From: Clostridiales bacterium PH28_bin88
GTDB taxonomy: Bacteria > Bacillota > PH28-bin88
Length of the DNA stretch: 64,000 nucleotides
NCBI GenBank assembly: GCA_000987045.1
Contig: LAKY01000055.1
Span: forward strand, 1 to 64,000
Reading direction: 5' to 3'
Below, piece by piece: positions 47,405-56,455 of the stretch. The translations under genes and the position numbers were made by a program. The notes below the pieces were generated by a model. It searched no databases. It was given only the letters and a program-made list of their open reading frames with translations, and was not told the DNA's origin. Each line of letters starts with the position of its first letter. Position 1 is the stretch's first letter.

Positions 47405-47650
47405 TCATCCACCGGAAATCATCGGGAAAAATCCCAGCGTGTCCCCGTCGGAAAGTGTTGTCCCCAGATCTACTTTTTGGCCATTAATATCAATCAGCAG
47501 CACCTCTGTCAAGTCTATCCCCAACTTCTGACAAGCATCTTGCACCGTGGTTCCCAACGGCAATTCCAACCACCCGGCAGTGCTTTGTCCGTCGATTAGT
47601 TGGGGAATGTGCTTGCGTAATTGACCATAAAGTCTGATTTTGATCCGCAA
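47405..47650 (-). CDS. MoaD/ThiS-like sulfur carrier protein
   Basis: 81 residues, beta-grasp fold, ending in the diagnostic Gly-Gly (FFPMISGG) that is thiocarboxylated. MoaD delivers sulfur for the dithiolene of molybdo- and tungstopterin. It lies in the same operon as a tungsten-type aldehyde oxidoreductase, so it probably helps mature that enzyme rather than serving thiamine synthesis. Confidence 0.85.
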   Translation of the reverse strand: MRIKIRLYGQLRKHIPQLIDGQSTAGWLELPLGTTVQDACQKLGIDLTEVLLIDINGQKVDLGTTLSDGDTLGFFPMISGG

Positions 47651-47668
47651 TGTTCACTACCCCGCCCT

Positions 47669-48757
47669 TTATGGAACGATTACGGGCCTCGTCACTTCCC
47701 TGGCTTCCGCCTTTTCTAACGCAATTTGAACCTCATCCAAGCTGTATTCTTTATCTGTCAGATCACCGAAGGGATATTGCGTGTGATTACGCTCCAAGAA
47801 CTTTAAGGCTTCATACAAGTACCATGGGTTATATCGTACCACCCCTATTACCTGACATGACTTCCTGGTAATCAGTCCAGGTGACATGCTAACCTCAAAT
47901 TCCTTTGACACGTTTACATTTCCTATAGACACATATCTGCCGGCCGGGCGAACCATGTTTAACCCCTCCACAAAGGCCGCAGGAACTCCCGCCACTTCCA
48001 ATACTACATCCCCACCCTGACCGGAAGTCATCCTCTGCACTTCCTGCACCCTTGCTTCCATAGAGGCGTAGTTTTTCATGTTAATGGCGCAATCGGCACC
48101 GAACCGCTTTGCCACTTCCAGCCGCTGCTCCACGGAATCAATGATAATTACCTTGGCCCCTTTTTCCTTTGCCACCGCGGTAGCATAAAGACCTAATCCC
48201 CCGGCTCCTTGGATAACCAAAGTTTCGCCATTCTTTAGGTTTGCCTTGTTTAGGCCAAAGATAACTTGAGAAAGGCCGCAGTTGGCTCCAGCCACTATGT
48301 TATCCGGTACACTGTCAGGCACCTTGTAAAAATACTGGTTTGGATGAATGTAATAATGGGTAGCGAAGGTCCCGGTAAAGTGTGGTGGGTTTTCAGGAGG
48401 CTGCTTCCAATAGGTATACGCATTTAGGCACAGGTTAAAGTCCCCCCGTAGGCAGTTCGCGCACTTTTGACAGGTTAAGTAGTAGGGAGCCACTACCCGG
48501 TCACCGACTTGAACGGGATTGCCTGCATAATCGGTAGAAACACCTTCTCCAAGTTCAAAAATCTCGGCAACCATTTCGTGACCCAAAACCCCGTACTTGA
48601 TTAACGGGTGGAAGTGATTCCAAATATGCAATTCGGAGCCGCAGAGGTTGCTGCGTCTTATCTTAGTCAATACCGCCCCCGGTTTTGCTTCCGGTAGATC
48701 AAACTCCTTTATCTCGACTTGCCTCGGCCCCACCAAAGCCGCAACTCTACCTTTCAT
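47669..48757 (-). CDS. zinc-dependent medium-chain alcohol dehydrogenase
   Basis: 362 residues. The catalytic-zinc region is LCGSELHIW followed by GHEMVAEIFELGEG; the structural-zinc cysteines are CQKCANCLRGDFNLC; the NAD Rossmann motif is VIQGAGGLGLYATAVAK. It oxidises a secondary alcohol or polyol. It sits 27 bases downstream of the unknown protein and 18 bases upstream of the MoaD-like gene. The substrate is not evident. Confidence 0.9.
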   Translation of the reverse strand: MKGRVAALVGPRQVEIKEFDLPEAKPGAVLTKIRRSNLCGSELHIWNHFHPLIKYGVLGHEMVAEIFELGEGVSTDYAGNPVQVGDRVVAPYYLTCQKCANCLRGDFNLCLNAYTYWKQPPENPPHFTGTFATHYYIHPNQYFYKVPDSVPDNIVAGANCGLSQVIFGLNKANLKNGETLVIQGAGGLGLYATAVAKEKGAKVIIIDSVEQRLEVAKRFGADCAINMKNYASMEARVQEVQRMTSGQGGDVVLEVAGVPAAFVEGLNMVRPAGRYVSIGNVNVSKEFEVSMSPGLITRKSCQVIGVVRYNPWYLYEALKFLERNHTQYPFGDLTDKEYSLDEVQIALEKAEAREVTRPVIVP

Positions 48758-48784
48758 TTTTCTCCTCCTTCGTTTTCCTTTTTC

Positions 48785-49429
48785 CTAATGCTTCCCCTTG
48801 TTTGTTAAATAGGTACGCACTTGTTCTTCCATCAGCGGCAATTCTCGTACAGGATCCACACGGTGAGTCAGGGGATCTACCGCATAAAACCGTTTGTTGA
48901 AACCATCAGCGAAGACAAAGGCCGGTAGGTAGAAAAGCTCCATCTTGTCGATCAGGTAGCGTTCCGCGTCCACCGGTCGAAACTGGCGCTCAACATGCCG
49001 GCGGAAAAAGTCAACCCCCCGGTGAAGGATTTTCGCGTCATCGAATCGGGTAGGCAGCACCTGATCGGATGGTGCCCGGAGTTCCCTACGCTGGGGCAAG
49101 TCGTGATCCACCATCCCGGCGCGACCGGTGATCCCATCCATGGCGCAAAGAAGCTTAATAGCCTCCCATTCTTTTTTAAGCATCCTTCTTATGGACGTAC
49201 TGGCATAAAGAAGGAAAACGGGCGAGTAAAAGGTATCCAGGTACCGGAAATCCTCCCGCCTGGGGAATAGCAAGTTTACAATGTGGACAGCCCGGCTGCG
49301 ACGCTTCAGCAATTGCCCGGCCGGGGCCGGGGCCAGCGCCGGCTGAATAGTACTGATTTTCAGCATGTGCGCTGGCTCCGCCGTGGCTTTTTGTTGACAC
49401 TTCAAAACAGCCACAGGCGAATTAATCAT
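48785..49429 (-). CDS. conserved-looking protein of unknown function
   Basis: 214 residues with no signal peptide, membrane span or known motif. Distinct stretches are VHIVNLLFPRREDFRYLDTF, SIRRMLKKEWEAIKLLCAMD and MELFYLPAFVFADGFNKRFY. Mixed alpha/beta and rich in aromatic and charged residues. The ATG at 49429 has GGGGTGA six bases upstream and begins 20 bases past the symporter stop, so it is translated with the symporter. An accessory role in uptake or first-step catabolism of the transported compound is inferred from position only. Confidence 0.7.
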   Translation of the reverse strand: MINSPVAVLKCQQKATAEPAHMLKISTIQPALAPAPAGQLLKRRSRAVHIVNLLFPRREDFRYLDTFYSPVFLLYASTSIRRMLKKEWEAIKLLCAMDGITGRAGMVDHDLPQRRELRAPSDQVLPTRFDDAKILHRGVDFFRRHVERQFRPVDAERYLIDKMELFYLPAFVFADGFNKRFYAVDPLTHRVDPVRELPLMEEQVRTYLTNKGKH

Positions 49430-49448
49430 ATATGTCACCCCGTCTAAT

Positions 49449-51017
49449 CTAAACCGAAATCGTACCATGACTGGCAGCGGTTCTGTTACCAATCGTCTCG
49501 TCAGATGATGGTGGAGCCCACAGCTTCTGAATATGTTCTTTAGGCATCGGTTGTGTGGCAAGACTCACTAAGACTGTTACTACCAAACTGATAATAGCAC
49601 CGACCCCAGCCGAGGCAAAGGGATTCTTGTTCCAGGGGAAGATACCTGCATACAGCTTAAACTGGGGACCAAGGTGGATCCAGAAGTAGAAGGCAAAAGA
49701 AACGATCATGCCCCACAGCGCACCCACCCGGTTGGCCCTGCTCCAGAAGGCGGCCAGGAACATTGGCCCGGCAAATGCGCTGACGATACCGCCAATACCA
49801 ACCCAAAGCAGGATAGACAACAACGCGGGCGGCTTGCGCACCATCAGAATCGCAGCTATACCGACAATTATGATGCCAATCCGGCCAATCATTAAAGCAC
49901 GCCTGTTCACTTCCGGTGAATTGATGTCCCCGCCGGTCAACGGTACCCAGGTCTTCCGGTAAAGGTCATTGGCAAAGATCTGGGAAACCGACATGAACAG
50001 GCCGTCGGTCGTTGAAACAATGGCGGAAAGGATTGCGATGGACAGGAATGCGGCAATCCAGGGTGGGGTCAAGGCAACCAATAGCTGCGGCACCACCTGA
50101 TCGGCAGCCTTGAGTTCAAGCCCGTAAGCCTTGCCCAGCAAGCCGGCGAAAACCATTGCGCCCATAGTCAGGCCCAATACGTTGGTGGCCAGGTTGAAGG
50201 TCTTCGTTGACCCGGTACCCCTAAGGGCAAAAAACTTGTTGCCCAGGTGAGGTAGGGTGGTGAAAGGAATATGGGCAATAAACAATAGGACGATCGTCCA
50301 CCAGGCGTAGAAAGTAGCGTTCTTCGGGTCTGTATGCACGTTCCACTGCATCGCCTCGGGCAGCTTGGCGTTGACAGCTGCCGCACCCCCGCCACCAAGA
50401 CCAAAGCCGGTGAAGAAAAAGACGATTACCAGTAGCGCAATGAACAGCATAAACAGTCCCTGTACCGCGTCGGTCAAAATATCACTGTGAGAACCGCCCA
50501 TCGTCATGTAAAGGACGACCAGGAGACCAGCAACCCAGATAGCGATTTGATAGTTTAACCCTAACATAACAGCGAACATTTGCCCCGCAGCAACCAGTTG
50601 GGCCATGATGTAGTAAATTAAGAAGACACTGATTAAAGCCGCAAGTACCCTGATCAGGTTGCTCTGATAATAGTCCCCCAGGTAATCGGGAATACTCATG
50701 GAACCCAGCCGGTCACCCATTTTTTTGGTACGGCGCGCCAGCATCATTGAACCAAAGTAAATGCCGATAGGGTAAATCATCGGGTAATAAAGGGCTTTAA
50801 AGCCCATACTGTATGCCATTCCCGGGATACCCATAAAAGTGGATCCACTGGCAGTAGTGGCCACATAGGCTAGGGCCATCACCCACCAGGGATAAGAGCC
50901 TCTGGCCACGGCATAGTCTTCTCCGGTGTGGGTCTTTCTCATGCCGACATAGCCTAGCCACAGCATGAGAATCGTGAAAAACACTAAATAGATCCAAGAA
51001 AAAGTCGTTACACTCAT
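49449..51017 (-). CDS. sodium:solute symporter (SSS family)
   Basis: 522 residues with about 13 membrane spans. Family features include YAVARGSYPWWVMALAYVAT, MSIPDYLGDYYQS and, in the middle, TTDGLFMSVSQIFANDLYRK, the sodium-site region. Likely imports a carboxylate or polyol with sodium. The ATG at 51017 follows AGGAGGTG by about nine bases. It forms a module with the 40-residue accessory protein just upstream and the unknown protein downstream. The truncated symporter at 18874-19272 is a relative. Confidence 0.92.
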   Translation of the reverse strand: MSVTTFSWIYLVFFTILMLWLGYVGMRKTHTGEDYAVARGSYPWWVMALAYVATTASGSTFMGIPGMAYSMGFKALYYPMIYPIGIYFGSMMLARRTKKMGDRLGSMSIPDYLGDYYQSNLIRVLAALISVFLIYYIMAQLVAAGQMFAVMLGLNYQIAIWVAGLLVVLYMTMGGSHSDILTDAVQGLFMLFIALLVIVFFFTGFGLGGGGAAAVNAKLPEAMQWNVHTDPKNATFYAWWTIVLLFIAHIPFTTLPHLGNKFFALRGTGSTKTFNLATNVLGLTMGAMVFAGLLGKAYGLELKAADQVVPQLLVALTPPWIAAFLSIAILSAIVSTTDGLFMSVSQIFANDLYRKTWVPLTGGDINSPEVNRRALMIGRIGIIIVGIAAILMVRKPPALLSILLWVGIGGIVSAFAGPMFLAAFWSRANRVGALWGMIVSFAFYFWIHLGPQFKLYAGIFPWNKNPFASAGVGAIISLVVTVLVSLATQPMPKEHIQKLWAPPSSDETIGNRTAASHGTISV

Positions 51018-51036
51018 TCTATTTCGCACCTCCTAA

Positions 51037-51159
51037 TTACCGTTTGCCAAATTTAATTGTGTCGCGTTCCTCCAGGTGTTCCTCCAACCAGTACACCCAC
51101 AAGGCAGTGACTGCTAGGTAAAGAAGCGAAGTAATTCCCACTACGCCCAAAACGGTCAC
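51037..51159 (-). CDS. symporter small accessory protein
   Basis: 40 residues, one membrane span (VLGVVGITSLLYLAVTALWV) and a charged tail (EEHLEERDTIKFGKR). The GTG at 51159 follows GGAGGTGA by six bases; the stop is 19 bases before the symporter start. Very short proteins of this layout sit directly ahead of SSS and related symporters and are named symporter small accessory proteins. It probably binds the symporter in the membrane. Confidence 0.8.
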   Translation of the reverse strand: MTVLGVVGITSLLYLAVTALWVYWLEEHLEERDTIKFGKR

Positions 51160-51282
51160 TCTATTTCACCTCCTTCCTTTTTGGTTTTGCGTGGAGTTTG
51201 GTGATCATCTCTTTTACAACCTTGCTTTAAATTCTCACCCCCCTTTATTTGCAAAATCTTGTAATTTTCTGGTTTTTCTATC

Positions 51283-51302
51283 AGGGCCGTTTTTACGGCC
51301 CT
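51283..51302. terminator. hairpin after the AOR gene
   Basis: AGGGCCGT-tttt-ACGGCCCT lies 16 bases past the AOR stop. On the minus strand it is followed by TGATAGAAAAAC, with no real T-run, so it may only partly stop transcription into the symporter genes. Confidence 0.45.
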
Positions 51303-51317
51303 TTCCAGCTGCGGAGT

Positions 51318-53039
51318 TTATTCACCCCAGAAATCAGCTTCCCAAAACCTTTCGTAGTCTTCTTCGGGAATATCTGAAACCAGGCCGAACGGAGGTAACT
51401 TTTCTTCCAACATGAATTCCGGCAAACGGTCGTGGGTCTTGGTAAATCCAGCCCGCCGGTTAAATTCCCGTTCCGTTTTGATGACCTTCTTCCCGTTTTC
51501 TTTCAACCATTCAGCATTGTAATTTGTGCCATATACCGCGTTGATCAGATTAATAACATAATCCGGTTTACTTCCTACTGCCGGCACCACAAACATACAG
51601 AACCCCAGCGAATCATAGGCTGCTACCGTTACCTGGACGTTGCGGGAAATCTCCATTTGCCCGGCCGGGCTGTGATGATCTACCGGCGCCCGGAAAGTAA
51701 CCGCAGCCGTGTGGTCAGCCCCCATGGGACTCATTGCATAAGTAACAGCCATCCCTTTAATGGCCCTGGGTTCATGGGCGGCCATGGCTTGCCCCTTGAC
51801 TGCCGGCACACGTGGGTTGTCAAACACCTTACCAGTTAATGTAGCGCCTTGCCCCAGGACGCGACCTAATACCGTTCCTCGCCCTATTTCTTCACTGATT
51901 ATCCTTTCGATTTCTTGAGCATCTCCGAACAGGGCCAAGCCAGCCTCTAAGGCCACGCCAAGAGCTACGCCGGTCTCGATCGTATCTATCCCAAGGTCGT
52001 TACATAACCAGTTGAACTTAGCGATGGTGTCTATGTCAGCGATACCGATGTTGGATCCCATTAAGCAAAGAGTTTCGTATTCCAGCGGGGATACGATGGT
52101 CTTACCTTCACTGTCTGCAACCACATTTGAACAGCGAATTACACAGCCCCGCATGCAAGCATGAGTGTGTTTCCCCTCGCCACCCCTGGCAGCAATCATG
52201 TCGTACAAAGCATCGCCACTGATCTGCTCCGCCAAATCAAAGGAACCTCGGCTAAAGTTATAGGTGGGCAGGGCGCCAATCCTGTTAATTGGCAAAACCG
52301 CACTGGCGGTGCCATACTTTGTGTATACTTCCGACGTCTGGGGCGTGGAAAGAAGTACGTCACTAAAAGCTTTCCGGGCAGCGTTGAAAGCTCCCGGGTC
52401 TCTCACCGGGACCTGGTATGTCCCATCGTTTTCAATTACCACGGCTTTTAGGCCTTTACTGCCCATCACAGCGCCCAGACCACCACGGGCACAGGCCCGG
52501 CTGGGATTGCCTTCGCCGTCGTTGGCGAAAACACCGGCAATGGCCATGCCCATCTCGCCAGCAGGGCCAATGGTGATCATGCCCACGTCATGACCAAACC
52601 GTTCCCTTAAAACACTGGACAGTCGATAATTCCCCATCCCTTTCAGCTCATCAGCAGGCACCAATTCAAAGTTGCCTTGCTTCAGGTGCAAAACATACAT
52701 GCTGCCGTCAGACGACTTTCCTTCTACAATAATCGCTCTGATGCCCAGCTTAACAAGTCTTTGAACAGCTACCCCACCACCATTGGCTTCTTTGATACCG
52801 CCTGTCAAGGGGCTTTTTGCCCCGGCCGACAGCCGGGCAGCACTCGAAACCCCTAACCCAGCCAGGGGACCCCCTGCCAGGATTAGTTTGTTATACGGTC
52901 CCAGAGGTTCGCAGGTAGCTGGAACTTCGTTCAGCATGATTTCAGCTATTAATCCCCTGTTGCCCAGCAGCCGGTAGGCTTCCGGTAATGGCTCGAGAGT
53001 TAATTGTTTGGTAGTCATGTTGACCCTAAGGAGATGCAA
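51318..53039 (-). CDS. aldehyde ferredoxin oxidoreductase (tungsten type)
   Basis: 573 residues. It oxidises an aldehyde to the acid with ferredoxin as acceptor at a tungstopterin plus 4Fe-4S site. The pterin-binding stretches include AGGPLAGLGVSSAARL and RACARGGLGAVMGSKGLKA. The cluster cysteines are CMRGCVIRC (C-x3-C-x3-C) and the late one in SLGFCMFV. The archaeal pattern is C-x2-C-x3-C. A TTG at 53039, seven bases past GGAGGG, is chosen; the frame runs to 53072. The next gene upstream is an iron-type alcohol dehydrogenase whose product aldehyde could be the substrate. Confidence 0.9.
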   Translation of the reverse strand: MHLLRVNMTTKQLTLEPLPEAYRLLGNRGLIAEIMLNEVPATCEPLGPYNKLILAGGPLAGLGVSSAARLSAGAKSPLTGGIKEANGGGVAVQRLVKLGIRAIIVEGKSSDGSMYVLHLKQGNFELVPADELKGMGNYRLSSVLRERFGHDVGMITIGPAGEMGMAIAGVFANDGEGNPSRACARGGLGAVMGSKGLKAVVIENDGTYQVPVRDPGAFNAARKAFSDVLLSTPQTSEVYTKYGTASAVLPINRIGALPTYNFSRGSFDLAEQISGDALYDMIAARGGEGKHTHACMRGCVIRCSNVVADSEGKTIVSPLEYETLCLMGSNIGIADIDTIAKFNWLCNDLGIDTIETGVALGVALEAGLALFGDAQEIERIISEEIGRGTVLGRVLGQGATLTGKVFDNPRVPAVKGQAMAAHEPRAIKGMAVTYAMSPMGADHTAAVTFRAPVDHHSPAGQMEISRNVQVTVAAYDSLGFCMFVVPAVGSKPDYVINLINAVYGTNYNAEWLKENGKKVIKTEREFNRRAGFTKTHDRLPEFMLEEKLPPFGLVSDIPEEDYERFWEADFWGE

Positions 53040-53073
53040 ATAAGATCCCTCCACATCAGATAATCGAAACAAT

Positions 53074-54273
53074 TTAATACGCGTTCCGCAAGATGCCTTC
53101 CATGTCTTTGGCTGTCAGTCGCCTCGGGTTGCTTCGCAACAACCTGGTCACTGCCAGTGTTCTCTCGGCCAGTAGAGGAAGCAGGTCTTCTTGAATGCCT
53201 AAATCCCTCAACCGTGACACCATTTTTATATCCGCGATGATGTCTTTGATCCCATTAACCGCCGCCATTGCCGCTGCCTTCACGGACAGACCGTTGATGT
53301 TTTCTTCCATGGCCACAGCCACTCTGGCAAACCTTTCTTGTTGGACCGGCAAGTTGTATTCCATTACGTGAGGAAGGAGTAGACCAACCAACAATCCGTG
53401 GGGGGCATGGCATTCAGCACCGATAGGATACGCAAGGGCATGGGCGGCGCCCACCCCCGCGTTAGAGAAAGCCATGCCAGCTAAGACACTCGCTAAGGCC
53501 ATATCCGCCCGGGCTTGCAAGTTATGCCCTTGTTCTACCGCCAACCGTAGACTTTTTGCTGCCAGTTCGATAGATTTAAGGGCCAGGGTGTCCGTCAGTT
53601 CATATGTGCCCTGGTAAATGGCAGGCCCGGTCACTGGCAAATATCGGTATTCCACAGCGGTGTAAGCCTCGATGGCATGGCACAAAACATCCATGCCGGT
53701 GTGGGCGGTGATATGCGGGGGCAGTCCTAACGTTAATTCGGGGTCAACCAGCGCAACAGCAGGACGGATATAGTTATCGGAAACACCCACTTTAAGGTTG
53801 GCTTCTTCGTCAGTTAGGACCGCCGCCGGGGTTACCTCGGTTCCCGTACCGGAAGTAGTGGGGACAGCTATTAGCGGCAGCACAGGGCCTGGTACTTTGA
53901 ATTCGCCAAAGTATTGCTTGGGGTCTCCCCCATAAGTCAGCAAGACGGCAACCACTTTAGCAAGGTCAATGGAACTTCCTCCACCCAGCCCCACAATCAC
54001 TTCAATGTTCTGATTTTTTGCGAATTGGTAACACTCGATGGCCTTACAGACAGGAGGTTCCGGTTCGGCCTGATCATAAGCAATGACATTCAGCCCTGCT
54101 TCAGCCAAAATTCCCAGAGCCTTGTCCATTATACCAGCTTGCTTGATGCCAGGATCACAGACGATTAAAACATTCCTAGCCTTGAATTTGCCGATAATTT
54201 CACCCAATGAATTGATAGACCCGTTGCCCAATATAATCTCTCCCGCAGTGGCAAAACTCCAGTAATTTCGCAC
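53074..54273 (-). CDS. iron-containing alcohol dehydrogenase
   Basis: 399 residues, group III ADH. NAD motif GLGGGSSIDLAK; iron-ligand region HTGMDVLCHAIEAY with the further histidines in GAAHALAYPIGAECHAPHG. The GTG at 54273 lies six bases past AGGAGGG. It is first in the operon behind a sigma-54 promoter. It may be a 4-hydroxybutyrate- or 1,3-diol-type dehydrogenase, given the 4-hydroxybutyryl-CoA dehydratase 7 kb away, but nothing in the sequence fixes the substrate. Confidence 0.9.
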   Translation of the reverse strand: MRNYWSFATAGEIILGNGSINSLGEIIGKFKARNVLIVCDPGIKQAGIMDKALGILAEAGLNVIAYDQAEPEPPVCKAIECYQFAKNQNIEVIVGLGGGSSIDLAKVVAVLLTYGGDPKQYFGEFKVPGPVLPLIAVPTTSGTGTEVTPAAVLTDEEANLKVGVSDNYIRPAVALVDPELTLGLPPHITAHTGMDVLCHAIEAYTAVEYRYLPVTGPAIYQGTYELTDTLALKSIELAAKSLRLAVEQGHNLQARADMALASVLAGMAFSNAGVGAAHALAYPIGAECHAPHGLLVGLLLPHVMEYNLPVQQERFARVAVAMEENINGLSVKAAAMAAVNGIKDIIADIKMVSRLRDLGIQEDLLPLLAERTLAVTRLLRSNPRRLTAKDMEGILRNAY

Positions 54274-54318
54274 TTCTAACCCTCCTATCAATCCTTCAGA
54301 ACATTTGTTGTTTTCTTA

Positions 54319-54337
54319 ATGCAATTTCTGTGCCTAA
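54319..54337 (-). promoter_or_regulatory. sigma-54 promoter of the ADH-AOR-symporter operon
   Basis: The minus strand reads TAGGCACAGAAATTGCAT, with GG at 54334-54333 and GC at 54322-54321, ten bases apart. It lies about 50 bases upstream of the alcohol dehydrogenase start and downstream of a PAS/sigma-54 activator gene. Confidence 0.75.
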
Positions 54338-54460
54338 CTTATAAAAGTCATCATTAAAAAATTTTCCGTTGACATTGGAACCAATCAAATCAAGCAATAG
54401 TCCGCTAATTTATTGAACTCCTCCTGAGAGAGAGTTGGTTTTTCAGGGGAAGCAAAGCCC

Positions 54461-54504
54461 TTGCACCATTATTTTTGGTGAAAAAACGCACCATTTTCAG
54501 GTGC
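54461..54504. promoter_or_regulatory. candidate activator sites upstream of the ADH operon
   Basis: Two neighbouring GCACC/GGTGC-type repeats, TTGCACC-N9-GGTG (54461-54480) and GCACC-attttca-GGTGC (54488-54504), sit 125-170 bases upstream of the -24 element, the right distance for enhancer sites. Together with the palindrome at 54558-54592 they share the TGCACC core. Confidence 0.45.
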
Positions 54505-54557
54505 AAAATTCGACTTCTATTTCTTCGATTAATTGAATCCCAAGCCGCCACATGTAT

Positions 54558-54592
54558 GGTGAATATCTGCACCACCGGTGCAGATATTCACC
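54558..54592. promoter_or_regulatory. 16-bp perfect palindrome at the activator gene end
   Basis: GGTGAATATCTGCACC-acc-GGTGCAGATATTCACC. It overlaps the stop codon of the sigma-54 activator and has no T-run. The TGCACC/GGTGCA core recurs in the sites at 54461-54504 and at 47351-47378, so binding by the activator is likely, with a terminator role as alternative. Confidence 0.5.
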
Positions 54593-56345
54593 GCCTATTC
54601 CTTTTACGGCTTAGAGTAGAATGATCCATTCCTAAAAGACTGGCCGCCTTCCGCAAAGACCCAGTCTTCCGCAAAGCCATTTCAATCAGCTTTTGCTCCA
54701 ATTGCTCTCTAGCCTCCCCTAATCTGATAATATCTTTTACTACTACCGCTTCTTGATTGGAATCCCTGTCTTTCATAAAATGTTTGGGCAGGTGTTCAAC
54801 GCCGATAGTAGTACTTTCCGACATAATCATGATGTTCTCCATGACATTTCCTAATTCTCTTACATTGCCCGGCCAGTGATATTCATAAAGCCTCTTGAAG
54901 GCCGCCGGGGAAAGCGATTTGTTCATGCCGTATTTCTTGTTTAACTTCTTAACGAAATGCTGAATCAGGGCCACGACGTCTTCCGGCCGTTCCCTCAAAG
55001 GCGGAATGTATAAGGGAATCACGTTCAACCGGTAGAAAAGGTCTTCGCGAAACCTTCCACTCTCGACCATTTCCTGTAAGTCTCGGTTAGTCGCTGCAAC
55101 GAGGCGGACATCCACGGTGCGGAACCTGTTACCGCCAACCCGCTTGATCTCTTTATCCTGGAGGACACGCAAAAGTTTGACCTGCAGATTCAACGGTAGC
55201 TCCCCCACCTCGTCTAAAAAGAGTATCCCGCCGTCAGCCACTTCAAACAACCCTGCCTTGCCGTCCCTGTTAGAACCTGTAAAAGCCCCTCTCTCATATC
55301 CGAACAGCTCCGTTTCCAGAAGGTTCTCCGGTATCGCCCCACAGTTGACCTTTATGAAAGGTTTTTCCGTCCGCCCGCTTTCTTTGTGGATCAGCCTGGC
55401 CACAACTTCCTTGCCTACACCTGATTCTCCCTGAATCAAGACAGTTGAGTCGAAGGGAGCCACTCGCACCGCCGCTTCGTATGTCTTAATCATTGCGGGC
55501 GACTGTAATATAATCTCACTGGACTGTAACTGCTGCAGTTGAAGTTCTTTTAATTGCTGCTGGTAGCGCTCCGTCAGGCTTCGGGTTTTATCCAGTTCCG
55601 CTTCCAGGTGTTTGAGACGGCTCATGTCCCGCACGTTGGAAAGCACCATGGTAATTTCCCCCTGGTCATTGAATATCGGGGTAGAAGTAACCATGATCTC
55701 TATGCCGCCACGGGTCTGCTGCACAATTGTTACTGGTTCCCGCTTTTCCAGTACTTGCAGGGTTGCTGAATGGGAAATCAACCCGTCAGCAACCATTTGG
55801 CTCATGTGCTTGCCAAGTACCTCTTCCCGTTTGATGCCGGTTACTTTCTCGTAAGCAGTGTTCACCTTGGCAACATACCCTTTTCCATCTGTGATAAAAA
55901 TTCCGTCGTAAGATGACTCGATTAGTAAGTCATGTTCCCGCGTTAATTGTTTAAATATGGCTAGTTCCGTTGAAATGGCTTCCACGCTGGTCTCTTCCTG
56001 AAACACCCCGACAGCGCCAATTATACGGCCATTCTCCCAAACCGGAGTCCGGTTGCTGTAAACAAAAGTGTCATTGATTTTCAACCGTTGACTTACCATC
56101 GGTACACCCATACTTACTACGTGCATCAAGCCAGAACCGGGTATCACTTCTTTAATTGGGCGTCCGACAATTTCCTCCACAGGTAAGTCTACTAGTTTGG
56201 CGGCCGATTGGTTGCATAAAATGATCTGGCCCTTAGTATTGATGGCGACAATCCCGTTGTAAATTGAATTGATAATAGTTTTTAACCAGGTCAATGAATT
56301 GTCCGGGTTGCTTTGCTGCATCTTTTCGTTGCTTTCGGCCTGCAT
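54588..56345 (-). CDS. PAS-domain sigma-54-dependent transcriptional activator
   Basis: 585 residues. Two PAS domains (about 18-130 and 140-260) are followed by the AAA+ domain with GESGVGKE (Walker A), GAFTGS (in YERGAFTGSNRDG) and FLDEVGELP, then a C-terminal Fis/TyrR-type helix-turn-helix (KTGSLRKAASLLGMDHSTLS). The last GAFTGA residue is S rather than A, a tolerated change. The ATG at 56345 follows AGGAGGG by five bases. It is flanked by the DUF1847/sdh operon and the ADH operon, both with -24/-12 promoters, so it may control one or both. The signal is unknown. Confidence 0.93.
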   Translation of the reverse strand: MQAESNEKMQQSNPDNSLTWLKTIINSIYNGIVAINTKGQIILCNQSAAKLVDLPVEEIVGRPIKEVIPGSGLMHVVSMGVPMVSQRLKINDTFVYSNRTPVWENGRIIGAVGVFQEETSVEAISTELAIFKQLTREHDLLIESSYDGIFITDGKGYVAKVNTAYEKVTGIKREEVLGKHMSQMVADGLISHSATLQVLEKREPVTIVQQTRGGIEIMVTSTPIFNDQGEITMVLSNVRDMSRLKHLEAELDKTRSLTERYQQQLKELQLQQLQSSEIILQSPAMIKTYEAAVRVAPFDSTVLIQGESGVGKEVVARLIHKESGRTEKPFIKVNCGAIPENLLETELFGYERGAFTGSNRDGKAGLFEVADGGILFLDEVGELPLNLQVKLLRVLQDKEIKRVGGNRFRTVDVRLVAATNRDLQEMVESGRFREDLFYRLNVIPLYIPPLRERPEDVVALIQHFVKKLNKKYGMNKSLSPAAFKRLYEYHWPGNVRELGNVMENIMIMSESTTIGVEHLPKHFMKDRDSNQEAVVVKDIIRLGEAREQLEQKLIEMALRKTGSLRKAASLLGMDHSTLSRKRNRR

Positions 56346-56455
56346 GCTAACCCTCCTACTGTAAATCATTCTTCAAGAAAACCTCCACTTTGCAAGCCCC
56401 AGGAAAACAAGTACCGCAAAGTCAAGCTTAGACCAAGGACTAAGGTACGGCCAAT

